A DNA stretch of 64,000 bases from Mytilus edulis (taxonomy: Eukaryota; Mollusca; Bivalvia; Mytilida; Mytilidae): assembly GCF_963676685.1 (NCBI RefSeq), contig NC_092345.1, positions 75,319,960 through 75,383,959 of the forward strand, written 5' to 3'. The notes under the pieces were generated by a model, which was not told the DNA's origin, made no database searches, and worked only from the letters and a program-made list of their open reading frames with translations. Position numbers and translations under genes: made by a program. This document shows positions 1 to 12,400 of this stretch, one piece after another; positions within the stretch are counted from its first letter, which is position 1, and every line of letters begins with the position of its first letter.

Positions 1-284
1 TATAGCGTCGTAAAACAGAGGAACGGTAGCGTTAGGCAAAGTTACCTGAAATTACACAAAACAAAACACGGAATAAAAATTCAGCAGAAAGTGTTGGATT
101 TACTAATACTTAATAGTAAGTTAATACTGTAAAGGACAATTATACAGAACAAGATTCTGAATGGAAACTTAAAGTAAAGCGATACAAAATAAACCTCATG
201 TAACATCTACGAAAAATACAAATGTATATAGAAATGATTTTATTGTGTTAGTCTAATTGCCAATTGCTTGAGAGTATCCAAAGG
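1..284. other. Gene-free flank, nothing recognised
   Basis: AT-rich sequence with no usable open frame, splice-site pattern or repeat that I recognise. It ends at the target duplication of the MULE-like element. Confidence 0.5.
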
Positions 285-292
285 AGAATGAT

Positions 293-1260
293 CGGCGTTT
301 TACGTTTCCGCAAATTGGCATTACTTTTCCGCGAAAAAAATATGACGTTTCCGGAAAAAAAAAGTTTACGTTTCCGCAAATAAATATCTTACTTTTCCGG
401 AAAAAAGTCACTTTTCCGGAAAAAATAAATTATTACTTTTCCGCAAATAATTAAGGAATACCTATTGTTCGAAAGCAAAGCTATAATAAAAAAGTGAATA
501 TGTATACGTTAAAGGTCATCATAACATGTCAGTAAAATACATCATTAAAATATATGAAAAGGTATGTTAAAAAATATCTTGATATGAGTTCATAAGTCAG
601 TTCTGGGAGAATATTTGTAGCCAACACGTCGAACATAGTCCATAGTAGCACATTCTCCGTTTACAAGTCGAATCTTCTCCTTTTCATATTTACAGTAAGA
701 GTTCTCATCTTTATCTAAGATGTTGTATTCAGTTTCAATAACACATCGACATCAACAAATATGGTAGGATGGCTAGCGTAAAACTGCTCGTTTAGGTTGG
801 CACGAAAAGACTCGACACCATTCGTTTTTCTCTTTTCCTCGGGGTCAGGAGTTGATGCCCAAAAGGTTGGTCTAAATCTCAATTGCCATCTATATAAAAT
901 TCCAGCATATAATCGGGAGACCTCATGCATTTATCGTCAGATGGAGCATTGGCAACTAATTCAACAAAGCATTCTTTAATCATGTTAGTTGGTAAGTAAG
1001 CCAAACCAAAGATTTTTCAATGAAGTTTAACTCACCCTAACCCGAGTCAACTAGTTATGTCTAGTAAATTTTAGCTCTACTGAGATCAGAATATTTTCTT
1101 TATCAAAAAAAAAAAAAATCATATATGTTCATTCAAATCTTTATAATTTACCAGGTAAATTTGCGGAAAAGTATAAATACAAATTGCGGAAACGTATACT
1201 TTAAATTTGCGGAAACGTAGTATTGCGACTTTGAAAAATTAGCGGAAATGCAATACGCCC
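293..1260. mobile_element. MULE-like DNA transposon, non-autonomous
   Basis: A 968-bp unit is bounded by an 8-bp direct duplication, AGAATGAT, at 285-292 and 1261-1268. The ends form imperfect inverted repeats (CGGCGTTTTAC on the left, GGGCGTATTGC read inward from the right). Both ends carry repeated copies of a TTTCCGCAAAT-type word: about seven on the left (300-450) and four in opposite orientation on the right (1155-1250). Duplications of 8-10 bp are typical of Mutator-like elements, and the interior carries a MULE-like transposase tail in pieces. The superfamily call is inference from these three points together. Confidence 0.75.
590..983 (-). pseudogene. Remnant of a MULE transposase C-terminus
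   Basis: Three minus-strand reading frames together resemble the C-terminal end of MULE/FLYWCH-associated transposases. The middle block (930-715) carries the pattern N-x-V-E-S-F-x(3)-L-N-x-Q-F-x(2)-H-P-x-I-F, which I associate with the region after the DDE catalytic domain. An upstream block (983-921) and a downstream block ending at a TGA at 590-592 are in a different frame, so at least two frameshifts separate them. The catalytic domain is absent and the fragment cannot encode an active transposase. Family assignment is from motif memory, not a search. Confidence 0.55.
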
Positions 1261-1268
1261 AGAATGAT

Positions 1269-2880
1269 AACTAAGTTTAATAACCGTTTGAATGTCAAAT
1301 AAGGCTACAAGCTATTATTTTGATCAACCAAACATTTTCTCCAATACTGAAAAATATTGGCAGAAAAAGGTAAAATCAGAATCTATAAGTAGAGTATAAT
1401 TCTGTTACATCCCATGCACATTTTATGCATTTGATTTCATAATGAAAGTCCATAGGCAAAAACTTAACAGCCTAAGAAGGAAAATTGATTGCAAAACAAA
1501 TGTTTACTAACTTTCGGAAACTATGACATAACATTTATGAGACAATAAAATGAAAGGAGAGATCGATTAAAATATGAAAACTGACAGAAGAATCAAGTGC
1601 TCAAACGAGATTGGTCTGATTTGTTTTGTATCATTTTAAAACTATCCTTATTTCCTAAACAGCAAACATATGTTTCTTAATATTTCAATTACAAAACCAA
1701 TTTAGATGCATCAGATCGTACATTTTGGATACTGTTTCGTCAACTACGCTCAATACCTTAAATTATATATGTTTGCCGTATTGACAATATCCATCAAATT
1801 TCCTGCTATTCGTATTAAAAGACTGTGTTGCTACTTTGCATATATATACACAATTATAAATAAAATCATTGTGCTGTTCAGTTGCTGGTAATGTAAATTT
1901 CTGTACGATATTAAATTTTAAATGTTTCTGAAACAATTTTAAACAAAGAACATTCATAGCCACAATGCATTAGTTTGTATTTGAAATGAACTTCGTTTTA
2001 ATTTTTTTTGTATTTAGAAAAAATATGATCGTAATGTTTTTGGGTTTTTTTTTAAATTTAGACTAAAAAAATATTCATAATCGATAACAGTTGAATTTTA
2101 ATTGATAGTGAGACATTAATTTGATAGCAAGTTGTACCATAACGTAGCTAGAACCTTAAAGTGCACATATGATGGTATGATTTCATCTACAATTGCCAGT
2201 TTTACATAAATTATGATACAACTGGTTTCACAGTTTTATTTTTCAAAAAATTATATCCAACAACAAGCGATATATGGGTATGGCTCCTGGTAGAAGTGAA
2301 AAACATGCCAGTCGTGCAATATCTTATCAACACACACATCATTTATTAGAAAAAGAATAAATGTTCTTAGTATATAATCGTGGATTCATTTATATCTTGG
2401 AAATTTGATATATTTTTTTAAACAAACTGACATCACAGGCCTTTACCCTCTTTACTTGTCAATAAAAATAGCATGAAAAATCATCTCATAAAGAGACGTC
2501 TGTTTTCTAGATGAAACTTTTTGGCAATCAGTATTTGAAACTGTATACGGGAGACGTGGCGAAATATAGAGAAGTACAAACAAATGCATATGTTCTCATT
2601 TGTAGAGAATAGTTGCTTACAATGAGGCTATCTGACCAACAGCTAGTAGGATCCAACTGTTATGAATGTATGTGTCGAAAACGACATCTTTTTTCAAACC
2701 GAAATAAGTACTAGTATATTGAACAGCTATTTCTTGAAATTCATCAAAAGGGACGAATCATTGAATTTGCATTTTCAATGAACGATACAATGAATGCCAC
2801 TGGTACATCGAGCACTGAATTAGCCTTCTGAACGTTTCTCTTGCTCAATCTTGAGTTTACTGTGTATTTTTTATAGACCT
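1269..2880. other. Gene-free AT-rich stretch
   Basis: No coding exon, RNA gene or defined repeat was recognised. Only short chance open frames occur. Confidence 0.4.
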
Positions 2881-3544
2881 GGGGTGGTGTTCTCGAAGCT
2901 ATCTTAGGATTAGGACGTGTCCTAAGACCATCTTATGACAAGTCTTTGTCCTAAGTCGTGTTCTCGAAGCTCTCTTAACTTAAGATATATCACATTTTTC
3001 GTCCTAACTTTAGGACACCTAATTAGGTGTCTTAAGATCATCATATCTTCATCCTAACTTTTTGCATGCTTTTTTCTCAATTTTTTACGTGCAGATGAAC
3101 ATGAAATGAAACGCACCATCGGTTATTAACTCGTATACAGAAATTGTGCATGATTTTAAACTTTGAACTTCGTGTTTTACGATTTGATGACACTACGAAT
3201 TCATTATTCTCATTTCAAAACAAATTGTTTTCCAGTTTAAATCACGATCCTTTTTTGATATCATTTTATAATTGCATTTGAAATCATGCATTTTATCAAA
3301 TACATGTTATAACAAAATTTCGTAAACAATTTTATCATATGGATTCGTCTTTAAGAAATGTTTTATCAAACAATTACTTTAACTATTTAGAATTTCGCAC
3401 ATAGGATATGTTTAGGACGTCTTAACATAAGATGTGTCTGAGATAGCTTCGAGACACAACTTAAGAGTGTCCTAAGTCCATCCTAAAATTGATCTTATCT
3501 ATGACTTAGGACGAATCTTAGGATACTTTCGAGAACACCACCCC
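2881..3544. mobile_element. 664-bp inverted-repeat DNA transposon (MITE-like)
   Basis: The ends are inverted copies beginning GGGGTGGTGTTCTCGAA. The similarity continues inward as degenerate palindromic words built from CTTAGGAC and GTCCTAAG, which recur many times over the first and last ~120 bp. The interior has no usable open frame. No convincing target duplication is visible, so the superfamily is left open. Confidence 0.75.
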
Positions 3545-6500
3545 TAGTTTTTTTTTCTTTTTTTTTCTTTTGGTTATTTGTTATATGTTTCTTATGTATA
3601 TTGGTTTTGTCTTCCCTTTTTAACATAACAACTATTACAACTTGTGAAAGACACCAGGTTAAGATTACATGCAAAAGTTGTCGTTTTGTCCACATAAAAA
3701 GCTCCTCAATGGCACTCGAATCAAAAAAGTTGGAAACCCAAATCTAATACGAAGTCTTAGAAGAACTTTCTTGGTGAGGTGCCACCTTAGTTTCAGTACA
3801 ACTATACAACTACATACTTCATAAACTGAAATATTTTGCAGAGGATATATTGAAGGACTGACAGTCAACCAGCAGCAGTAACAAAACACGGACTATACTT
3901 GAATGTTGATACCCTTAAAGACTGATAGTCTACCAGAAGTTGAATATATTCTGTGTTAGAACAAAATATGTGTGATACCTACATCATTGTAATTGTTTAA
4001 ATACTTAAAAAATGCTGAAAAAAGTGTAAACTTTTAAACAAAATTATTTAAATTCATAATGTAAAACAAAGCTGTATATCATTTTATAACACATGGAAAT
4101 AAGTGACAAAGAACATTCCTTGGTAAAATAATAAGTCCTGATTTGTTGAAGGGATTTAAGGTTTGAAATTCTTTAAATGTTTCTATTCCATTGAGAAAAC
4201 AATTCAGATCAAACTTAAATGGAATCTATTCTTTTCGAAATAGGTAATGGATATAACAAATATTTGCAACTGTCAAGTAAAAGTTGTTTCTTTGAAGGTT
4301 GTGTTAATTTAGTGCAGTAACATGTAGACCTGCCTAGTTTGTATCTAATGCAGTTTTAATTATTTCGAAACTTTTGTATTTTCAGTGGTGCTGGGGTTTT
4401 TTTTACATCAAAAAAGTTTTGACAGCAAACTGATGTTATTAATTGTACTACCTTAAGTACATTTCTAATTTTCTCCATTTCCCCCTTCTATCTATGCAAT
4501 TCTGGATCCAAAAAAAAAGACAGTAAAATAAAGATGTTATTTTATTTATGTATGATTCATACTAAAGAAACTAAGTATACATTGTTCATACAATTTTCAT
4601 TATTGGTATAATCCAATGATTTGATAATGTACTTGATTTTATATATTTTGTTATAAAATGTACTTTTAAATCCAAGGTAAACTACAATCCACATCAGTGA
4701 CACTCCCAGACAAACGATTTTTACATTACACTGATAAAAAAATAATATGTTGTTCATAAGAAAGACAGGCATTTCAGCTCTGTGTTTTCAATTAAATTTG
4801 CATATATTTTAAGTAAGTACTTGTGTTTTAAGCAAGAACTGAATTTGAAGAATGCTTAAAATAAATATTTGTATAAAGCATTGGTTATAGTTGATTTAAC
4901 TACAATTCTGGGTAAAGGAAGATAACTCCTGTTTTTAAAATGGCTTAAACAATGATATCTATGGTATTTTTTTAACAGATATAAGATTCCTACACCCTAC
5001 AAAAGTTATATAATATTCTTGACAAATATATAACATCATTTTCTGATTTGAATATCTGAGCATATATTTCATTGATAAATTTCAAGGCACTATATTTTGT
5101 GTATCCCAAAGGTAGTGATCAACCTTGAATTTAGATATCAAGCTAGTACCATAGGGTGTTGACTCCATTTCACGCAATTTTTACCCCAAAAATAGTGAAA
5201 CCTTTTGTTTATATTTATCATAAAAAAATAATACAATGAAATTATGTTCCTGATATAATTGAAGCCTACACACTATTATTTGAGAAAATAAATAAATTAA
5301 AATAACACAATATAAATTCAGTGCTCAATAATTATTATCATAACAATAGAAAAACAAACAAATATAGTCAATGTCAAAAAATAAATAACAATTAAAAATA
5401 TAAATATCTTTTTTGTAGAATGAGACATCTTACTCTCAAATGTTTAGCTTCTGTTCAACATATAAACTCTTTATTGACACATTCCCCATTTCCATTCTCA
5501 ATTTCATGAATTAGATGTGCATGTCATATCTGATACTGTCCTGTCTGTAAAAATGGGGAAATTGAGGACAACATTTCTTATTAAAATGTAATAGATATAC
5601 CTCAAAGCAAGAAATATTAGAAAATAAAATAAATGTTATATTTCAAATACAGTGTAACATTACCGCTGATGAAAAAATATCTCTATTGGTCAATAATAGC
5701 TCAGCATTATTACTTAGACTGTCTTCCTCTTTCATATCAGAATGTCTAAATATGAGAAATAGTGAACTTATATAATACATCATTTTGTAACTTTTCATAA
5801 TTTAGCATGATATGTTATCATGGAACCTTTCATTCTACCATGTCAATTATTATAGTTGTATGTAATGCCATAGGTCTTAACCATTTATTGTTAATGAGTT
5901 TGTGCCAATAAAAATATTTGTATTTGTATTTGTATCCAACATACATTGTAAATTTGATAAATGTAAAACAGAGGCTATTTGTAGAAAGTACACTCAGCTA
6001 CTTTTAATTTGTGTGCTTTAATAAGCCTTAGACTGCAGTTGTGTCCACCAAATAATATAAAAGTTCAATTGTTCAACACGAATAAAGTAATTATTCAAGT
6101 CAACTGCATCATATGAAGGAGAAGCTTACTGGCAGTAATGCCTCATTGTGATCTGTGCTGTTTACCCAAAAATGGTGCTCTAAACTTAGATTTGTTTTAT
6201 TTGAACCCATGACAAAGTAATTTTGAGAAAGGGTTTCCTACATCAATCCTGGTTAGGGAACAGATAATTTGGTTCAAATTTACAGCTTTTTCATTAAAAT
6301 CAGGCATCTGTCAATCTTGAATAGTTTGTACATAATAAGTTTTGCCACTAAAATTAGTCAAAATCATTACTTAAAGGTCAATTGAGGGATAGTCGTCATG
6401 GCCAACTCAGGGGTACATTGAAACTTTTTTATTTCAAAATTTGGTTAATTTAAATAGTATATCTATTTATATGATTGTTTTAGTGTATTTGAATAGGCTA

Positions 6501-6970
6501 CAATACAGTATTAACACAATCCACTTGGGTTGGTCAGCATGACCGAGTAGTTTCAGAAAACTAGGCTTAAGAGAAGGTTATACATGTAGCTGGCTGACAA
6601 TGGATTAAAAAATGAGGGTGAACTCTATAAATCAGTGTTGAAACATAAAATTTTAATGTTCCTTTTAAATAATCATAGAAAACCAATATTGTCATCACGT
6701 AAAATTACCTCCAAAAATATTCTACAAATAGAAAAGCATGTGATGTATTACCCGTTATTCTCATTGAAGATAATTGACTAGTTTTGGCATGGAAATAATG
6801 AATGTAGCGTACTTTCATGGTTTGAGGGAATATACAAATACAATTACAAATAGATATATATTGAAATGGTTTACAGGAGAAAATTGTAACATTCATGATT
6901 TATACCAGCAGTTTTTCATTTGATTGAAAATTAAATTACACATTGTTGTAAATATAATGGAATTCGATGC
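3545..6970. other. Gene-free stretch with degenerate dispersed repeats
   Basis: No exon was recognised. A short segment near 5470-5515 (TTGACACATTCCCCATTTCC) matches the tail of the mytilid dispersed repeat also seen at 14440-14690. Around 5910-5936 there is a short TTGTAT-type tail, as seen at the 3' ends of retroposons. Confidence 0.4.
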
Positions 6971-7143
6971 AACTGTCATACAAGTGAGGGGTTAACCGCT
7001 ATAAAACCAGGTTCAATCCACCAAGTCAGGAATATGACAGTTGTTGTCCATTCTTTTGATGTGTTTTATTATTTGATTTTGCCATTTGATTAGGGACTTT
7101 CCGTTTTGAATTTTCCTCGGAGTTCAGTATTTTTGAGATTATT
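6971..7143 (+). repeat. Mytilid-type dispersed repeat
   Basis: The segment running from CATACAAGTGAGGGGTTAAC through CAAGTCAGGAATATGACAG to CGGAGTTCAGTATTTTTG matches, from memory, a very abundant dispersed sequence of Mytilus genomes. This is one basis for the organism call. It carries no coding potential. Confidence 0.5.
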
Positions 7144-7554
7144 TTTTTTTCATACATTTTGTATTTGTATAATTTTTTATAATGACAATAATATTCCTGT
7201 TAGACTTAGAGACAGAAAGTTTATAGTTTAAAGAGGAAATCATTTTCAGTAACTGTCGAATGGAGGTATAATAACTGCTTGTTACACTAAAAGTTATATA
7301 TCCGATTAAATTTTTCAAAATTTGATTAAATAACAGCATACATTTTATTATACTATAAATCTGTCATAAAATACATGTCATGACTAGCACTATATATAAA
7401 TACATTTACCTTCATTTTCAAAATGAGATCTAATCACCCTGGAATTCAATATCTTTTAAATCATTTAAATCATTTAGCACCAGAATATATTCAATATACA
7501 TTTTATCAGGGAGCGGCAAGTCTATGCAGATTCAATATTTTGTCAACACTTGTA

Positions 7555-7788
7555 TAACATTAGACATTCACATGAATAGAAGAACACTTTATATAACATT
7601 AGACATACACATGAATAGAAGAACACTTTATATAACATTAGACATTCACATGAATAGAAGAACACTTTATATAACATTAGACATTCACATGAATAGAAGA
7701 ACACTTTATATAACATTAGACATTCACATGAATAGAAGAACACTTTATATAACATTAGACATTCACATGAATAGAAGAACAGTTAAAA
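7555..7788. repeat. 39-bp minisatellite, six copies
   Basis: Six near-identical tandem copies start at 7555, 7594, 7633, 7672, 7711 and 7750. Each contains GACATTCACATGAATAGAAG; one copy has ATACAC in place of ATTCAC. Because 39 is a multiple of three, stop-free frames run through the array on both strands and give repetitive pseudo-proteins with a 13-residue period. There is no splice, start or conservation evidence for translation. Confidence 0.9.
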
Positions 7789-7854
7789 CTAACAATAAAA
7801 TATCATAAGTTTAAATAATAAAACATATCCACTCAATGAAAGATTATTGGAAGG

Positions 7855-7881
7855 CAGGGGCGGATCCAGCATTTTGAAAAA

Positions 7882-7912
<31 letters not shown>

Positions 7913-8027
7913 CCCAACCCAGAGTAAAGGGGGGGGTTCCAACTATATGCTCCCATTCAAATGCATTGATTGGCAAAAAAAAAAGGGGAGGGGGGGGGGG
8001 GGTTCCAACCCCCCGGATCTGCCAGGG
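7855..8027. mobile_element. hAT-like MITE with poly-G interior
   Basis: The left end CAGGGGCGGATCCAGC and the right end (inward CCCTGGCAGATCC) match the two ends of the copy at 34506-34651, and both share an internal word like CAAATGCATTGATTGGC. The interior contains long G homopolymers, one of about 27 G. No exact target duplication is visible here, unlike its relative at 34506-34651. Confidence 0.6.
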
Positions 8028-9420
8028 AGGTTATAACAACAAAGCACTTTACTATATGAAGCAGTTTCAGGTTCACAAAATATGCTACAAAAAACCTTGA
8101 ACTTTGGATGTCACTCACATTTGTGAACATAAGGAAACATATAGCAAAAGGTTTCAATTAAAAATCCAAGTAAAATAAGTAGTATTGTAACCATTATGAT
8201 TTGTTTATTGACAAAGGTGCTATGTTTCCAGTCATTAACAAGATGTATATGCTAATTGTGAAATAATCAAAGTATAAAACTGAATAGGTTGATTTTCAAA
8301 ACAAGAAGTCTTTCCAAAAATAATACTTTTTAAAACTGTTGGCCGTAAAATCCAAATATGAAATTTTGACTAGAAAATGTGTGACTTGGATAAGGGTGGA
8401 AAAAAGCTAGATTTCTACAACCTTCATGATACATTACATTTTAAACATAACAAATTGTTAATAAGAAATATGAATATGCTTAACAATAAATATACATGTA
8501 TAACAAATAAATGCCCTTCTAAAAAAATAACAAACTTGATCATCATCCTAGTACTTGTAAGGTACTAGACCTCAAATTAAAAAGCTATATTCATCATTAT
8601 TTTTGTTTCACAATGTTTCTATGTAATTGAATGCAAAACTAGTTTTTCATTTTATTTGGGATGAAAATATTAATAACACTGGTGATAAAATGTCATGGTT
8701 AATTACATCAGTACTGTGTCAGAAACTAGTCCTTCCTTTAGTGATAAATATCTACTGGTACAGTCTGGATGAATTCCAAAGAATATTTAATTCAGTTTTA
8801 TTTTTTCATTATTTTTTAATTAAAATGATCATTTAGCAATAATTGAATTTAAATAAAAACATATGTAAATACATGAATGCAAGTTATAAGTGTCAGGTCA
8901 GTTTTTTAGAATGTACATGGTACATAAAATGAACAATTGTAGAAAATACAATATTAAGTAGATGAAAATGTTATAGTGAACTAAATCATATGCCTACCCA
9001 TTGGCCATCATCTATATCCTGTTGAATAACATATTATGCAAATGGAAAAATGAATTTGTATATACAGGACATTTCACACAACCATGATAAAGCCTGAAGG
9101 TTTCAAATGATAAGAAACAGAAAAAAGTTCACATGGAATGTGCATGTTACAAATTATTCCTGGACTACAAATAAAAAATAAAAAATATTTAAAAAGGTCT
9201 TTAAAAAAATCGACATTGAAAACATATCTTGTTTTTAGGTCTGATATTTTGATTTTGAATTCATTTAATGCTTTTTTCTTACTTTCAAATATTTTTTCAA
9301 TATTTTTCTGTTAATTCTTTTAACCTTACATTTGAGCACTTAGTACAATATAAAATGTATTTTTGATATTTCACCTGTACCATTAAAAGACAACTCAGTA
9401 CTAATGTCATTTAAATTGTC
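8028..9420. other. 3' flank of the transporter gene
   Basis: No coding exon was seen. The part nearest 9420 is presumably 3' untranslated sequence of the minus-strand transporter; no confident polyadenylation site was assigned. Confidence 0.4.
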
Positions 9421-12400
9421 CTATTGCTGTGTCTTTTTCTTTTCCCTCTTCACCATCAAGAAATGACTTACATTTGAAAGGAGTAAGATAATAGCACCAA
9501 CTAACATGGCACCTCCACCAAAATAAAACGAGTAGTCATATTTTCCATTAATATCTTTAAGAAAGCCTGTAAAAGAAAGTAAAATTATAAGCCATATGAT
9601 AAGAATGGTGTAACAATGTTCAAATGATAAATGTTTCATTCAGCAATATTTTTTTCAAATCTTCAACAATTGCAATATATGTGTAAATATTAGTCTTTCA
9701 AGACTTGTTTGTAGGTCTCATATGCTCTTGATATTACATCACTTAAAACAAAATTGAAATGACTTATTTTTCAGCATAGAGTTAGTGAACAACATACTTA
9801 AGCCGAAAGTTTAGAAAGTATAGATTTGAAATACAGAATCTTTGATCTTAAAGTGGTTTTTTTAAGTTATGTATATATGATATTGAATTTGTAAAAAGCT
9901 CTTGATATTTTTTTGCATTGATATACATGTATGCCTACAGTTAAAATAAAATGTTTTGTATCAATATTTTAACAATAAATAGCCACTCACCTCCTATTGT
10001 TGGTCCAATCAACATTCCTATTCCTTGGAAAAGGATCATGATTCCAAATGAATAAGTTAATTTTGCAGGTCCAAGTAAATCTACTATTACTACAGATTTC
10101 TGTGAAATATAAGATCCAACTAAAACCCCATAAACTCCACATGCAATAGCAATGGACACAAAATCAGTTAAATTTGGAATGACAAAAGACACACCACCAA
10201 TAATAAACATGATACTATTGTAAATGTAAATTCTATACGGTTTTATTTTCTTCGTGTCTAAAATAATTCCAGATAATATTCTTCCTATTCCATCAAATAC
10301 ACCTGCTATGACAATAGAGAAAGCTGCCTTTGTGTCATTTCCGCCTACCTGTTTTACATATGCTGGCAAAAAGACAAATGCAGACTGAAATGCCAATGTG
10401 AAAAGCAAAATGGCAATACAAAAGCATGAGAATCTGAAATCTTTAAGAAGAGAAAATTCAAAGAGTTTCTTCTTTGTTCTTTCTTTGGGTTTACTTTGTT
10501 TTGATTTTGTAAACGTCACAACCGAGGAGATCCTTCTTTTAAGATTACTAAATGAATTATTTTTCTTGATTCTCTCATTTTCTTGGAGCACAGGTATAGT
10601 GAAGTCTATGCTATCATATAGGTTAGCATCTAATCTTTCAGACTTGGGAAGTATTTTAATTTCTACATCTGTAACTATCAACTCTTCAGCTTTCCTACAA
10701 ATAAAACATGTCATGATTTAAGAAAACATTAATTTCATATTTCTGAAATCTCGACAGCTGAATCAGTCAGGTACTACTTTTACAAGTTATCTTTATTTAC
10801 TTACAGAAGTTAATATTAACATACATATATAAGTAAATTTTATTTAGTTTATAATGTTTGAATAATCTCCCCTTAATTTTTATAAAAATTTACTTGTATA
10901 ACTGTAAGTAATTTGTATTTACAATCCCTTAAATTCTTAAGTTTTGAGATGTAAAAACATACCTTTAACAATTTTTCTGAGGTTAGCTCATAATTTTTTT
11001 GTAGAGTTCAATTTTTCATCACATTGATTCAAAAAAGAAACTAATTGCGCAAAGATCTTAAGTAATTGTGCAAGGCTTTCAAAACTTTCCCCTTGGGGGA
11101 TTGCAAATGAGCAGTGTTCTGAAGAAAACAAACAAATGAGATTATCGTTTAAGGTGGTGCCTAACACTACAGGGAGATAACTCTGTAAAATCAGCTAAAC
11201 GTTTTGATTACATTGAGTTGTTAAGGGAATATCAAGCTTCTCAATGATCAAAATAAGTGTTCATCAAACTGCCATATAACCAGTGTAATTTTTCTGATAA
11301 AACAGTTGGTTCAAATTTTTTGAAATTTTTATATTTTTGTCAAAGGGTCAAAGTAAATACTTCGTCAAAATTTGAAGAAAATTAAACGAGCCAAATTAAT
11401 TTTAGTCAAAGTGTTGGGTACCACCTTAATGATAAGTAAAGACATCTGCGAAGAACAGACAATTGAAAATTCTATTAAAGCAAAGAAGTCCTTAGAAATT
11501 CAAGAAAAGAAGATAGGATGACTATTTTACTGGGATAAGTAAAACAATCTGAACATCTAAGCGACATAACTAAGCCAATAAATCAATTTACCTATACAAG
11601 TAAATAAAATACACTCCTATATTAGTATCTTACAAATTAACTTATATAAGTATACCCGTTATTAGTATTTACTTCTTCAAGTAAGCAAAAATTACTTGAC
11701 TTACAAGTAGTACCCCTGACTGTGAATCTAGCCTGGATAGTCATAGAAAAACAAACATGTTCAAAACAAATGCGGGGATATTGAAAATAAAACATCAATA
11801 CTATTACAAAGACATATTACACCATTGAGAATGAACATACTTTACTAACCAAAATCAAAAGTCAATGTCAGATGGAGATTAGAAACACCACTTTCTTAAC
11901 CAAATGACTTTCAAAAACTTTAATTAAATGTTATCTATACTACATTTGTATTAAACGAGAAGACCTCATTTTGTGTGTCGCTTCTCTTCCTTCCACAATA
12001 AACCAATCATCGTAACTCTGTGTCCTATGGGTACCATGAAAAGTCGCATTTGTCATCCCTGCTTATGAGTATTTTGTTTGGGTTATTTTGGGAGAAAAAC
12101 GAAAACAAGGTGTCCAGATATTGTTTTCATCAACGGGCAAACTTTTAAGTCATAGACAAGACTTCTGTTTCGGACTGTTTTAAATCACAAATAATTTTCA
12201 TAATTACTTGGGAACAGGACAGTTACTCCACGTTGTTCTGTATACTATGATCATACATATACTATAAAGAAAATGTATTTGCTATTAACTATCAATTCCA
12301 AGTTTACTATCCGTGGCTGTCACTGATATTTATTATATATGGAGTCCCTATAATGACTATATTGCCTAGGAAAGTAGACTTGGATGGATAGTAAATAGCA

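Noticed and set aside
7555..7788. CRISPR array
   Set aside because: The repeats are contiguous with no unique spacers and the DNA is eukaryotic; the same applies to the 23-, 83- and 169-bp arrays.
7543..7808. Repetitive proteins encoded by the 39-bp array
   Set aside because: Open frames on both strands follow from a stop-free unit of 39 bp; there is no other coding evidence.
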